64,000 bases of DNA, taken from Chryseobacterium soldanellicola (GTDB lineage: Bacteria > Bacteroidota > Bacteroidia > Flavobacteriales > Weeksellaceae). This document shows positions 6,909-16,756 of the stretch, piece by piece. The first letter of the stretch is position 1. Each line of letters starts with the position of its first letter. The position numbers and the translations under genes were made by a program. The notes below the pieces were generated by a model, which saw only the letters and a program-made list of their open reading frames with translations, was not told the origin of the DNA and made no database searches. The DNA is taken from positions 124,001 to 188,000 of the forward strand of contig NZ_FNKL01000004.1 of the NCBI RefSeq assembly GCF_900100115.1. The letters are read 5' to 3'.

Positions 6909-9900
6909 ATGAAAAAAAACTTTTGCAGCCTGAGTCATATCCAATTGGCTTTTGGCTTCACCTTGCTCGCCTCCGGCGTAGCAATAGGGCAGATGCGTGT
7001 GATCACAGGCACTGTTACAGATAATACTAATAATAAACCAATTTCAGGGGTAAGTATATTTCAGGAGGGTAGTGATACGGTTGCTACTACTAATAGTTCA
7101 GGTATTTATAGGGTTCAGGTGTCAGGTGAGAATTCTATTCTTGTATTTAAGCATCCTGATTATCCTGAACGAAAAGTTTCTTTAGGAGATAGAGTAGCTG
7201 TTGATGTCTCATTGGGTAAGGAGAATCCTAATGCTAAAGAGAAAGCAATAGAGGAGGTGGTTCTTAATGCAGGATATTATAAGGTTCGGGATAAGGAGAG
7301 AACGGGGAGTATTGCTAAGATTGGGGTAAAGGATATTGAGAACCAGCCAGTCACCAATGTCCTTGCTTCAGCGCAGGGGAGAATGAGCGGGGTTTCGATT
7401 ACGCAGAACTCGGGAGTACCGGGAGGTGGATTTGATATTCAGATAAGGGGCAAGAACAGTATCCGTCGTGAGGGGAATGAGCCTTTGTATATCATTGACG
7501 GTGTGCCTCAGACTTCTGAAACGCCTTCGCTGTATAGTTCGTCTATTCTGCCGTGGTCTTCCATCAATCCTTTGAATGCGATCAATCCGAATGATATTGA
7601 GAGTTTTGAGGTGTTGAAAGATGCTGATGCCACTGCGATCTATGGGAGTCGTGGTGCAAATGGAGTGGTGATTGTCACCACGAAGAAAGGTAAGAAGGGG
7701 AGGTCTGAACTGAAGCTGAATACTTCCTACTCGCTCAGCAATATTGCAAGGCGGATGGAGATGATGAATACGGAGCAGTATCTGGGGATGAGGAGGCAGG
7801 GTTTTCAGAATGACAATGTTGCGATTCCTGCGACGATGTATGATGTCAATGGTAAATGGGATCAGAACAGATACACGGACTGGCAGCAGGAACTCATCGG
7901 CAAAACGGCTGATGCCTATGCGGTGCAGCTGTCTTTGGGTGGTGGTTCTGAAACGACATCCTATCAGATCAGCTATGGTCATACGGAACAGACAACCGTT
8001 TTTCCTGCGGATTTCAGATACAGGACGAATAACATCAACAGTAATTTCAGCTATTTTACGCCGGATCGAAGATTGGAGTTTACTTTGGTCAATAGCCTAT
8101 CATTCAACAGCAACAATGTTCAGAATGAAGACCTGACCCGACGTAGCATCATGCTGAGTCCGAATGCACCTGCACTGTATACATCAGATGGAAATGTCAA
8201 CTGGGAAAATGGAACGTTCACCAATCCTGTTGGTTCTTTGCGTAGTGAATACCTGAATAAGACGGCGTATTTTAACAATGGGCTTAATATGACCTATAAA
8301 TTGTTTCCGTTCTTGTCTCTGAAAATGAATGGCGGGATCACCTATCAGAATTTTGAGGAGCGTTCGTTGAAACCTCATACGATGTACACACCGGTTTCTG
8401 GATTGACAAGCCTGAATTCTGTATCCTCCAAAAACAATCAGACCAACTTCTCATATATTCTGGAACCGCAGATTGTAGCGAATTATACCTTCAGAGATCA
8501 TCGTTTTGAAATGCTGATCGGGAGCACTTTGCAGAAGACCAACACCGATCAGGGTGCGATACAGGGGACAGGATTTGAAAGCAATCAGCTGATCTCCAAT
8601 ATAGGGACGGCAAAGACAAAGACCATTTCGGATCAGCTTCAGACGGAGTATAACTATACCGCTGTATTTGCACGGTTCAATTATCAGTTGAAAAGGAGGT
8701 ATATCATTAACCTAACAGGAAGACGTGACGGATCGAGCAGGTTCGGACCTGCGAACCGCTTCGGGAACTTCGGAGCAGTGGGAGCGGCGTGGCTGTTCTC
8801 AGAGGAAAAGTTGCTGAAGGATCTGAAATGGCTGAGTTTAGGTAAGCTTCGTGGAAGTCTCGGCACTTCAGGGAATGACAAGATAGGGGATTACCAGTAC
8901 TTGGACACCTATACCGTCTCATCAAATATCTACAATGGCGTGACGGCATTAAATCCCTCAAGACTGTACAATCCCAATTTCAGCTGGGAGAAAACTGTGA
9001 AGAAGGAAGTGGCCTTGGAACTGGGATTCTGGAATAGTAGGGTTAATTTTTCAGGGGCTTATTATGATAATACCTCATCCAATCAGCTGGTGGGAATCCC
9101 GCTTCCTGCAACTACGGGATTTGCTTCCATACAGTCCAATCTTCCTGCAAAGGTCAGAAATACAGGCTGGGAGTTCGATACCTCCTTTCGGGTGGTCAGG
9201 TCTTCACGATTCAGCTATGATACTTCTTTAAACCTCAGCATCCCTAGAAATGTCCTGGTGGACTTTCCGAATCTTGAGGGTTCTACTTATGCCAGTCAGT
9301 ATATGGTAGGATATCCGACCACCATCGCAAAGGTGTATCAGTATGATGGTATCGATCCTACTACGGGACTGTATCGTTTTAAGGATTTCAACGGGGATGG
9401 CAAGGTCACAAGTCCTGATGATAACAGGGTGGTTGAGAAACTGGGCGTGAGAATGTTCGGAGGATGGTCGAATAACTTCAGGTTCGGACCTTGGTCGGCT
9501 TCTTTTCTCGTTCAGTTCGTGAAGCAGAGAAACTGGAATTATAACCGTCAGATGCTGATCCCAGGAGCATTGAGCAATCAGCCTGTTGAAGTGCTGGATG
9601 TCTGGTCAGCCTCTAATCCTGGAGGGACGTATATGGCTTATTCTGCGGGATACGATCCTCAGAAAAGTTCGCTGCACGCGTTGTTTCAGAACTCAACGGC
9701 CGCAGTGAGTGATGCGTCTTATATCCGACTGAAAAATTTGCAGTTGAACTACCGAATCCCTGTCGAAAGAATGGGGATCAAGGAAGCCATGGTGTATGTG
9801 CAGGGACAGAACCTTTTGACCATCACCAATTATTTCGGGCTGGATCCGGAGTTTATACTGACAGGATATCTTCCGCCGCTTAAGACCTATTCTGTAGGTT

Positions 9901-9917
9901 TTCAGCTGACCTTCTGA
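6909..9917 (+). CDS. SusC/RagA-family TonB-linked outer-membrane transporter
   Basis: A ~1002-residue protein. I chose the ATG at 6909 because it gives a signal peptide (MKKNFCSLSHIQLAF... ending near AIGQ); the frame itself opens upstream at a TTG inside a hairpin. A carboxypeptidase-D-like regulatory domain comes first (RVITGTVTDNTNNKPISGVS), then the TonB plug with SGVSITQNSG...FDIQIRG and PLYIIDGVP, then a large beta barrel ending in an aromatic VGFQLTF. It forms the barrel under the SusD lipoprotein encoded 40 bases downstream and imports a substrate with TonB energy. The first ~440 bases are about 33-40% GC and the rest nearer 47-52%, suggesting a mosaic gene. The neighbouring peptidase hints at peptide substrates, which is inference. 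Confidence 0.93.
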   Translation: MKKNFCSLSHIQLAFGFTLLASGVAIGQMRVITGTVTDNTNNKPISGVSIFQEGSDTVATTNSSGIYRVQVSGENSILVFKHPDYPERKVSLGDRVAVDVSLGKENPNAKEKAIEEVVLNAGYYKVRDKERTGSIAKIGVKDIENQPVTNVLASAQGRMSGVSITQNSGVPGGGFDIQIRGKNSIRREGNEPLYIIDGVPQTSETPSLYSSSILPWSSINPLNAINPNDIESFEVLKDADATAIYGSRGANGVVIVTTKKGKKGRSELKLNTSYSLSNIARRMEMMNTEQYLGMRRQGFQNDNVAIPATMYDVNGKWDQNRYTDWQQELIGKTADAYAVQLSLGGGSETTSYQISYGHTEQTTVFPADFRYRTNNINSNFSYFTPDRRLEFTLVNSLSFNSNNVQNEDLTRRSIMLSPNAPALYTSDGNVNWENGTFTNPVGSLRSEYLNKTAYFNNGLNMTYKLFPFLSLKMNGGITYQNFEERSLKPHTMYTPVSGLTSLNSVSSKNNQTNFSYILEPQIVANYTFRDHRFEMLIGSTLQKTNTDQGAIQGTGFESNQLISNIGTAKTKTISDQLQTEYNYTAVFARFNYQLKRRYIINLTGRRDGSSRFGPANRFGNFGAVGAAWLFSEEKLLKDLKWLSLGKLRGSLGTSGNDKIGDYQYLDTYTVSSNIYNGVTALNPSRLYNPNFSWEKTVKKEVALELGFWNSRVNFSGAYYDNTSSNQLVGIPLPATTGFASIQSNLPAKVRNTGWEFDTSFRVVRSSRFSYDTSLNLSIPRNVLVDFPNLEGSTYASQYMVGYPTTIAKVYQYDGIDPTTGLYRFKDFNGDGKVTSPDDNRVVEKLGVRMFGGWSNNFRFGPWSASFLVQFVKQRNWNYNRQMLIPGALSNQPVEVLDVWSASNPGGTYMAYSAGYDPQKSSLHALFQNSTAAVSDASYIRLKNLQLNYRIPVERMGIKEAMVYVQGQNLLTITNYFGLDPEFILTGYLPPLKTYSVGFQLTF

Positions 9918-9957
9918 TCTCCTGGGATTATTTAATCAATAAAATATCAATACTATA

Positions 9958-11343
9958 ATGAGAAATTTACTTACCATAAAAATAACGGTTTCAATGGTCC
10001 TGGCTGTTCTGCTGAGCACAGTATCCTGTGAAAAATTAATAGAAACTGATTTTCCAAATAACCAGCTTGCAACAGAGCTTGTATTTGAAGATGAACAGAC
10101 TGCCGAAGCAGCACTGGCAGGGCTGTATTCGGGACTCTGGAATAACTCCGTCATTTCGGGTACCGCTGACGGTGCAGGTCTTGCTTTGGGGACCTACACT
10201 GATGACATCACCTGTGTTTCCACCACAGGCAGTAACGGGATAGTGGATGTTTACAATAATCAGCTGCTGGCGACCAATACCTCGGCGAGTTCCATCTGGA
10301 ACAATGCCTATCAGCAGATCTATATGGCCAACAGCATCATTGAAGGTGTTGAAAAGTCGAAAAGCCTTTCATTGCAGGTGAAAGACCGGATAACAGGCGA
10401 GGCATTGTTCATCAGGTGTCTGCAGTATTTTTATCTGTACCAGATCTACGGTGAGGTTCCTTATACCGACACGACGGATTATGTATATAATACGACATTG
10501 GCCAGAATGCCGATGAATGAGTTTCTAACAAAGCTGGAAACGGATCTATCGGAGGCGGTGAACCTGATGCCGTCGACTTACCGCAATGCGGAAAGGATCT
10601 ATGCTAACCGATCGGTGGGTTATGTGCTTTTGGCGAAACTAAAGATGAACCTTGGAAAGTGGCAGGAATCTGAAGTATTGTGTCAGACCATCCTGCAGAC
10701 TTCCGGATTCACTTTCCAGAGCGATCTATCAAAGGTATTCCTGAAAAGCAGTCCCCATATCATCTGGCAGCTGAAGCCAAAGAACAACAATGACCCCACC
10801 AAAGAAGCCGGTGTCTATAATTTTGTCTCAGCGCCGGGAGCTTTTATCTTGAATCCTGATCTGATCAATTCTTTTGCGGCGAATGATCTTCGAAGACAGC
10901 ATTATTTTACAGCTGTGTCCTTCGGGTCGCAGGTCAACTACAAGCAGACCAAATACAAGATCACCACTGCTACAAATACGACAGAGTATTCGGTCGTCTA
11001 TCGTCTTGAAGATGTGTGCCTGATGCTGGCTGAATCCCTGGTGAAGCAAAATAAAATAAGCGAGGCTGTTCCTTTTATCAATCGTACCAGACAACGGGCA
11101 GGACTTGCAGCATTAACTACTTCGCTTTCTCAGGTACAGGCTATGAATGAAATAAAAGATGAAAGAAGGAAAGAGTTTTTTATTGAACATGGCAGTCGAT
11201 TTCTGGATCTGAAAAGATGGGGCCAGCTTGGCCTGCTGAAACCTGTAAAACCGAACTGGCAGATCTTCCATCAGTATTGGCCGCTTCCGCAAAAGGAAAT
11301 GCTGCTGAATGCGAATCTGAAACCTCAGAATGATGGGTACTAA
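9958..11343 (+). CDS. RagB/SusD-family nutrient-binding outer-membrane lipoprotein
   Basis: A 461-residue lipoprotein. The N-terminus has a hydrophobic stretch ending in a lipobox-like STVSC with the lipidated Cys near residue 22. TPR-like helices follow (for example SIWNNAYQQIYMANSIIEGVE), with the typical late SusD segment NEIKDERRKEFFIEHGSRFLDLKRWG and the ending YWPLPQKEMLLNANL. SusD proteins form the lid on the SusC barrel and capture substrate at the cell surface. The gene follows susC directly. Its last 14 bases overlap the longest frame of the peptidase gene, so the three genes form one operon. Confidence 0.92.
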   Translation: MRNLLTIKITVSMVLAVLLSTVSCEKLIETDFPNNQLATELVFEDEQTAEAALAGLYSGLWNNSVISGTADGAGLALGTYTDDITCVSTTGSNGIVDVYNNQLLATNTSASSIWNNAYQQIYMANSIIEGVEKSKSLSLQVKDRITGEALFIRCLQYFYLYQIYGEVPYTDTTDYVYNTTLARMPMNEFLTKLETDLSEAVNLMPSTYRNAERIYANRSVGYVLLAKLKMNLGKWQESEVLCQTILQTSGFTFQSDLSKVFLKSSPHIIWQLKPKNNNDPTKEAGVYNFVSAPGAFILNPDLINSFAANDLRRQHYFTAVSFGSQVNYKQTKYKITTATNTTEYSVVYRLEDVCLMLAESLVKQNKISEAVPFINRTRQRAGLAALTTSLSQVQAMNEIKDERRKEFFIEHGSRFLDLKRWGQLGLLKPVKPNWQIFHQYWPLPQKEMLLNANLKPQNDGY

Positions 11344-11416
11344 GCGGGATAATGAGGAGAATGGTGCAGTATGGTGTTTGAGTATATTGAAAAGAGTTCG
11401 TTTTTTTAAGGATCTT

Positions 11417-13933
11417 ATGAACTGTCTGACGGAAGTCTATGATCGATATCTTATCAGATTATCAATTGTTGTTGTTTTTTTATTCTTCATTTCAGCATTG
11501 ATTTCGGTAAGGGTCAAAGGGCAGGACTATCAAAAACTGGAGAGGCTCGTGGATGAAACGGAAGAGGTTAAAATGGTAAGTTCATCGGATAACGGAAGAT
11601 GGCTGGGATATTACTCTGATACCGGTGACGGAAAAAAAAGAAAGATGATCATCCAGAATACAGCCAACCCAAAGCAGGTCATTGAAAGGTCTGATATCAA
11701 CCGATGGATGTTTGTCAAAGACCATGTAGGGGTCATCAGTAGCAACAGAATGGAATATATTGACCTTCGCTCTGGTAGATCAACGGTTTATCTGAATGTG
11801 AAGACCATTGATTATGATGAGAAACATAATGTTTTGCTGGTTCATTACAATAAGGAAGAGCAGAACAAGTTAGAACTTTACACACCTGACGGAAATCTAT
11901 TGCAGACCTTGGATCGTGTATCATTCTTCTCGTTTAATGGATCTAGGCTCATTGTTAGGAGAAAATTAGAACAGTTGAATGAAGTTTGGGTGATGAAGGG
12001 CAGAGGTCTGATAAAGCTCTATTCAACTGCAGATGAATTGAAAAATGTCTTTCCTTCCGGAATGAAAGAAGGGGGATTTGTGATCAACACCCGAAAAGAG
12101 GGAAAGTTTTCACGAATTTATATTACTGAAGATCTTAGAGAATATGCTTTTAAGGATGATCGGTATGTTGATTACGAAGATATGTCAGTCATTACTTCAC
12201 GAGCGGACGACAGATTGATCCTTAAATTAACACGTTTGGTTCCAAAAGAAAAAGGATTGGTTGATGTCTGGTACGGTACCGATTTTAATTTGTCGAAGAA
12301 TGTGCGTGCAACCCGGAAGGCTGTACAGATCGACTGGAATCCTTTGAAGGGTGAGCAGACTCTGCTTACCCATCCTGATTACTTTGGAGAAACGGCACTT
12401 GGAAATGCTTTGTATCTGAAATACGCTGTGGACAAATATCAGGTGGATGTGATGGACAAAGCGGCTGGTAATGGATCTGATAGACTTTATTTATGGAATT
12501 CCGTAACTGATGTTTATACTTTCGTTGCTGATGTTCAGAAGAAGGTAGTAATATCTCCCAGTGGACAATATTTGTTGATTGAGCATTCTGATGGGTGGAA
12601 ACTATTTGATACGCAAAGTCTTAGATTGGAAGAATTAGATATTTCTGCAATTGCGACACCTTACTTTACCTCATCACACGAGGCTTTGTGGACCGATGGC
12701 GGAAAAGTCTACCGTATGGATCTCAGAAGTAATTTGAAAACAGATCTTTATCAGTTTAAAGATTCTTTTGTTGAATTGCTGAATTTTGAAAGGATTTCAA
12801 CCGAGTTGCAATATCCCAGAGAGTTTAGGTATATAGACATCAAGCAGGGACTTCTGTTGAAAATAAGCAATCCGATGACCAATACGCAATCTTATGGCTG
12901 GTTTAAAGATAACAAAATGACCGTGATCATTCCTCCTACGAAAGATCATATCACTGAATTTGCAAAGATCAAGTATACAGATGATTTTTACTGGATTCAG
13001 GAAAACTACAATCAACTTCCTGCTGTAAAGATCAAAAGAAGTAATGAGAAGAGCAAAACATTGTATGTCTCAAATCTTGCAATAAAACAGAGCGAAAGGG
13101 CAGAGGTAAAAAAAATCTGTTATAAAGGTGCTGACGGTGAACAGATCACTGGAACTTTGTATATGCCTTTAAATTATGACCGATCAAAGAAATATCCAGT
13201 CGTTGTTCATATTTATGAAAAGCAGGAATATCTGACCAATAGGTTTCTGAGACCATCTTTTGCCAATGGTACAGGATTGAACATCGCATTGTTGATAGAA
13301 CAGGATTTTGTAGTACTGCTTCCGGATATTTCTTATTCTGACAAAGGACCGGGAATTTCCGCACTTGAAAGTGTCAATAATGCCTTGGATGAATTGCAGA
13401 AAATTGAGAATGTAGATATGGATAGGATAGGATTGATGGGCCAGTCTTTCGGAGGTTATGAAACCAATTTTATCGCTACGCAGTCCAAGCGATTTGCGGC
13501 GTATATATCGGGTGCGTCAGTTTCTGATATAATCCGCACCTATTATGCTTTCAATGAAAACTTCAATGCACCGGATTATTATAGATATGAGGGCGGTCAG
13601 AATAATTTTAAATATACGGTGGCTGAAAACCCTGAAAAGTACATTAGAAATAATCCTATCATGTATGCTCAGAATATAAATGCTCCGATGCTTCTCTGGG
13701 CTGGAAAAGAAGATGGTAATGTTAGCCCTGAAGGGATCAGATCATTATACATCGCCCTGAGAAAATACCGAAAGCCGGTTGTTGCACTCTTTTATGAGAA
13801 AGAAAGACATTCTCTTTCAACATCGGAGGCTCAGAAAGATCTTACGCTGAGAGTGCTGGATTGGTTCAGTTATTTTTTGAAAGATCAAAGAGATATTTTG
13901 TGGGTCAAGAAACAAATGAAGGGTGCTGAATAG
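11417..13933 (+). CDS. S9-family (prolyl-oligopeptidase-like) serine peptidase, membrane-anchored or exported
   Basis: The frame opens at 11330, but the ATG at 11417 is preceded by AAGGA and puts the hydrophobic segment (LIRLSIVVVFLFFISALI) near the N-terminus as an export signal, so I prefer it. About 500 residues of beta-propeller-like sequence precede an alpha/beta-hydrolase domain. Counting from 11330, the nucleophile is Ser706 in GQSFGG, the acid is Asp795 in KEDGN and the base His827 in KERHS, the full catalytic triad of S9 peptidases. It probably trims peptides taken up by the SusCD pair in the periplasm. The gene ends within a terminator stem. Confidence 0.85.
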   Translation: MNCLTEVYDRYLIRLSIVVVFLFFISALISVRVKGQDYQKLERLVDETEEVKMVSSSDNGRWLGYYSDTGDGKKRKMIIQNTANPKQVIERSDINRWMFVKDHVGVISSNRMEYIDLRSGRSTVYLNVKTIDYDEKHNVLLVHYNKEEQNKLELYTPDGNLLQTLDRVSFFSFNGSRLIVRRKLEQLNEVWVMKGRGLIKLYSTADELKNVFPSGMKEGGFVINTRKEGKFSRIYITEDLREYAFKDDRYVDYEDMSVITSRADDRLILKLTRLVPKEKGLVDVWYGTDFNLSKNVRATRKAVQIDWNPLKGEQTLLTHPDYFGETALGNALYLKYAVDKYQVDVMDKAAGNGSDRLYLWNSVTDVYTFVADVQKKVVISPSGQYLLIEHSDGWKLFDTQSLRLEELDISAIATPYFTSSHEALWTDGGKVYRMDLRSNLKTDLYQFKDSFVELLNFERISTELQYPREFRYIDIKQGLLLKISNPMTNTQSYGWFKDNKMTVIIPPTKDHITEFAKIKYTDDFYWIQENYNQLPAVKIKRSNEKSKTLYVSNLAIKQSERAEVKKICYKGADGEQITGTLYMPLNYDRSKKYPVVVHIYEKQEYLTNRFLRPSFANGTGLNIALLIEQDFVVLLPDISYSDKGPGISALESVNNALDELQKIENVDMDRIGLMGQSFGGYETNFIATQSKRFAAYISGASVSDIIRTYYAFNENFNAPDYYRYEGGQNNFKYTVAENPEKYIRNNPIMYAQNINAPMLLWAGKEDGNVSPEGIRSLYIALRKYRKPVVALFYEKERHSLSTSEAQKDLTLRVLDWFSYFLKDQRDILWVKKQMKGAE

Positions 13934-13951
13934 CACCTTTCTTTTTATGAT
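13918..13951 (+). terminator. Intrinsic terminator, first copy of a duplicated 34-bp sequence
   Basis: GAAGGGTGCT-GAAT-AGCACCTTTC followed by TTTTT forms a 10-bp stem (one G-T pair) with a 4-nt loop and a T-run. It overlaps the stop codon of the peptidase gene. The same 34 bases recur at 16414-16447 with one difference. Confidence 0.75.
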
Positions 13952-14052
13952 CCCTATCAATAAGTGTAATCAAAATTGTCTACATAACATTTCATAAAAT
14001 AAAAATCCGAAGTGCCATGAAGGACTATAATGAAGCCTAAAAATATGAAAGC

Positions 14053-14958
14053 TTGATAAGTTGTTGTAATAAATTTAATGTGGTGCTATTGATTTTTATT
14101 TTTTACATTTTCGTATATTCGGTGAAAACTAATACATTGAAAAAGAACTCAAAAGAAATTATTTCTGGGATTATAGTTGCTTTATTAATTACCTTGATGA
14201 CAGCAGTGTTTTATCTCACTTACTATCTTTCAAATAAGGTGGAGATTAAACTTACTTGGATATGGCTGCCGATAATTTACATAACAACCAGCTGTACTCT
14301 TCTTTTAATATCCCTAAATTATAAAAATAAAAAATTACAACTTTGCGTTGATATTTATCTCACACCTTTGTTTCTAGTGATTGCGATCGCTGGAATACTC
14401 CTTCCAATGATCACGTTACTGTTTCAGTACAGCCTATACCTGATGATTAGTTTTGTTATACCGGGATTGATTCTAAAGATACTTTCCTATTTCCAAATAC
14501 TAATTTTACCTAATGAGTTAAAAATATATATCATTTTTACATCTGCTGTTTTTATCGCAGTTCTGTTTAATGGTAAGTTGAGAAAATTTGTTCAATGGCT
14601 TTCTTCATTATACACAAAAAATTATTCGTTTGCTAAAAACGCTAAATTGAATGCTTTAACAGACTATGTAGCATCACAGAATATCATAAAATTTCTCATT
14701 TACTCAATTTATGTAATTCTACTGATAGTCATGAATATCCATAAACTGCAAGGTCGATCACTCTATAATAATACAAATTATGATGTAGCGATTCTACAAT
14801 CTTTCGTAACATTTTTGGCTTTTGATAAAGTTCATGCATTATCGGCACAATTAGATTTTAAATTTTCGAATCTTCTGTCCCTGCTTATTTATTCAATAAA
14901 GTCACTCATGAATTTTAATATTGAAGAAAAAAATAAACAAGAGGAATCAAAAAAGTAA
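14053..14958 (+). CDS. Uncharacterised multi-pass membrane protein
   Basis: A frame of 301 codons beginning at a TTG; in-frame GTG codons about ten codons later are alternative starts. I do not recognise the family. At least five hydrophobic segments are visible, including VVLLIFIFYIFVYSV, GIIVALLITLMTAVFYLTYYL, PLFLVIAIAGILLPMITLLF and FLIYSIYVILLIVMNI, and the C-terminus is highly charged. It precedes another membrane protein by 50 bases. Both lie between two copies of a terminator sequence and are more AT-rich than the operon to the left, which suggests a two-gene cassette gained together. Confidence 0.6.
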   Translation: MISCCNKFNVVLLIFIFYIFVYSVKTNTLKKNSKEIISGIIVALLITLMTAVFYLTYYLSNKVEIKLTWIWLPIIYITTSCTLLLISLNYKNKKLQLCVDIYLTPLFLVIAIAGILLPMITLLFQYSLYLMISFVIPGLILKILSYFQILILPNELKIYIIFTSAVFIAVLFNGKLRKFVQWLSSLYTKNYSFAKNAKLNALTDYVASQNIIKFLIYSIYVILLIVMNIHKLQGRSLYNNTNYDVAILQSFVTFLAFDKVHALSAQLDFKFSNLLSLLIYSIKSLMNFNIEEKNKQEESKK

Positions 14959-15008
14959 ACAATTGTCGAACATCTTTCTAGATTAGTCGCTAAATAAAAT
15001 AATGAAAT

Positions 15009-16256
15009 ATGGATAAAATGTTTGAAAAGCTTTTTGGGGATTTTACAGTAGAAAACTTCATTAGGTGGTTAAAAGATCTGCTTTATTTTTATAGATATCC
15101 TTATCGTACAATTGAAAGAATATCAACTCAAAATCCCAGCTATATTTTTTCACAGTTTTTGTTCTACTTTATTTTTAGTAATTCTTTTTACTTTCTGGCA
15201 AATAAAAGTGATAATGAACTGCAGTCTAATTTGAATCTTGCTCTTGATGGAATTTTAGGACAATTTTCTATCTTATTGCTATTTATTATTTCCTCTAAAA
15301 TTGTAACCAAAAAGTTTAATCTGAAGAAAAGTATAATTTTTCTGGCATTGGTTCTCTTTTCGTTTACTCCTGTAGAAATTATAGTTTACAGTAATTATAT
15401 ACGTTATGAAAATTATGTTCTTCTATATTTAGCAAGCATAATACTATTTGCTGTGACTCTTTTTGTCATATTCTTCTGGTCATTTTCAATAGAGCGAAAT
15501 AAAAAGAAGGCAGTTTTTATGCTTTTGGTCAATTTATTTCTCCTTAATTCAGCGCAGTTTCTATTGTATAATGTGAAAATAGACCCTTATTCTCAACCTA
15601 CCACCTTTATTAATAGTGATCCCATTTACGAAGATTATAAAAATGTTATAAAATATATCTACTCTAAAGAAAATATTCCTACCACCTATTTATACCAAGT
15701 TGGTAAGCCTCTCGACTCGTTGACTCCCATGGACCAACGTAAATTGCAAGTTTCGGTCGGCACTATTGATGGGATTGACAGTATGACATCAGCAGATTAT
15801 GAGAGCTCGGAGAAATATAAGCAGGATATATCTTTGAATATAAGAAATTTAGAAGCGATAGATAGTGCTATAGTTTTCCGAAGAAACAGAAAAATCTTAA
15901 CACAATGGCGTATGCACTTTCAAGCCATTGACAATATAATCAAAGAGCATTCTACCAATGACTACTTTAAAAAAAATAAACATACTTTCGAGCATATTTT
16001 GCCAGGCGCCTATGTTAGCAAGCAAGTTTATTCACATTTAATTGTCGAAGTAATTAATTTTGAAGATTATCACAGTAAGATTATAAAGCACCATAGTAAT
16101 TGCAAGGATATCGCTGATCTAGCCACAAACATAATAAATATTCCAGCAACTTTAGTTGACAACTTTTTTATAGACTATGATAAAAAGGAAAGTCCTTTAC
16201 ACTATAAATTTGATGAATTGACAGATGATGATTACAAAAAATATAATACCAGATGA
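15009..16256 (+). CDS. Uncharacterised membrane protein with soluble C-terminal half
   Basis: A 415-residue protein from an ATG. The first ~190 residues contain about five membrane segments (for example YIFSQFLFYFIFSNSFYFL, SILLLFIISSKIV, SIIFLALVLFSFTPVEIIV and LYLASIILFAVTLFVIFF), an arrangement a little like YIP1-type proteins. The remaining ~220 residues are hydrophilic and probably form a separate domain. I do not recognise a function. It is the second gene of the cassette bracketed by duplicated terminators and probably works with the upstream membrane protein. Confidence 0.65.
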   Translation: MDKMFEKLFGDFTVENFIRWLKDLLYFYRYPYRTIERISTQNPSYIFSQFLFYFIFSNSFYFLANKSDNELQSNLNLALDGILGQFSILLLFIISSKIVTKKFNLKKSIIFLALVLFSFTPVEIIVYSNYIRYENYVLLYLASIILFAVTLFVIFFWSFSIERNKKKAVFMLLVNLFLLNSAQFLLYNVKIDPYSQPTTFINSDPIYEDYKNVIKYIYSKENIPTTYLYQVGKPLDSLTPMDQRKLQVSVGTIDGIDSMTSADYESSEKYKQDISLNIRNLEAIDSAIVFRRNRKILTQWRMHFQAIDNIIKEHSTNDYFKKNKHTFEHILPGAYVSKQVYSHLIVEVINFEDYHSKIIKHHSNCKDIADLATNIINIPATLVDNFFIDYDKKESPLHYKFDELTDDDYKKYNTR

Positions 16257-16413
16257 TAGTTTATTTTTTTGATGAAAAGTGATGATGAGACAGATAGTCT
16301 ATAACTTTTTTGTAAAATTCACCTATGTTTAAAAATTCTAGTTTTGAAGTACTACCAAATCAATAATTAGGCATTTAAAAACTTTTGAAATTTACTCTTA
16401 TGATATAAACTTA

Positions 16414-16447
16414 GAAGGGTGCTGAATAGCACCCTTCTTTTTATGAT
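16414..16447. terminator. Intrinsic terminator, second copy of the duplicated 34-bp sequence
   Basis: GAAGGGTGCT-GAAT-AGCACCCTTC is a perfect 10-bp stem with a 4-nt loop followed by TTTTT. It lies between the rightward membrane genes and the leftward DUF6520 gene. Thirty-three of 34 bases match 13918-13951, so a 2.5-kb segment is flanked by direct repeats of a terminator. Confidence 0.75.
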
Positions 16448-16462
16448 TTTAAAATGTGTAGA

Positions 16463-16732
16463 TTAAGGTATTCTGAAGAGCTCAGATTCACATCCTTCGT
16501 TGAATAAGTTATGAACTCCTGATGGATCACTTACAGTGCAGCTCAAACCCGTATTGATGGTTTCACAGCGTTGAGAGGTCATTTCACAGGGTTGTTCCGG
16601 GTTTGCAGGATCATACTTATAGCCAAAAACTTCGATAGCTTTTGATTCAGATGCTACATTGGTAGCATACGCACTGCCTGCCCCAATTAAGAGGATAGCC
16701 AAAGGCAATGCGATTTTTCTCACTTTTTTCAT
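16463..16732 (-). CDS. DUF6520-type small secreted protein with four cysteines
   Basis: An 89-residue pre-protein with a clear signal peptide (MKKVRKIALPLAILLIGAGS, cleavage after AYA). The mature ~65 residues contain four cysteines (PCEM, RCET, SCTV, GCES), enough for two disulphides. The length, signal and Cys-rich tail match DUF6520 proteins of flavobacteria, whose function is unknown. It is 24 bases downstream of the MauE/DoxX-type gene on the same strand, so the membrane protein may help oxidise it. That link is inference. Confidence 0.75.
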   Translation of the reverse strand: MKKVRKIALPLAILLIGAGSAYATNVASESKAIEVFGYKYDPANPEQPCEMTSQRCETINTGLSCTVSDPSGVHNLFNEGCESELFRIP

Positions 16733-16756
16733 GATGATAAAATTTGTTATTGGTGC

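Noticed and set aside
7368-7982. 204-codon minus-strand frame inside susC
   Set aside because: Arg/Ile-rich shadow of a GC-richer coding strand; the sense frame is a clear SusC protein.
14041-14060. ATG at 14044 as start for the first membrane gene
   Set aside because: It is in another frame and stops after three codons, so a TTG or GTG start remains more likely.
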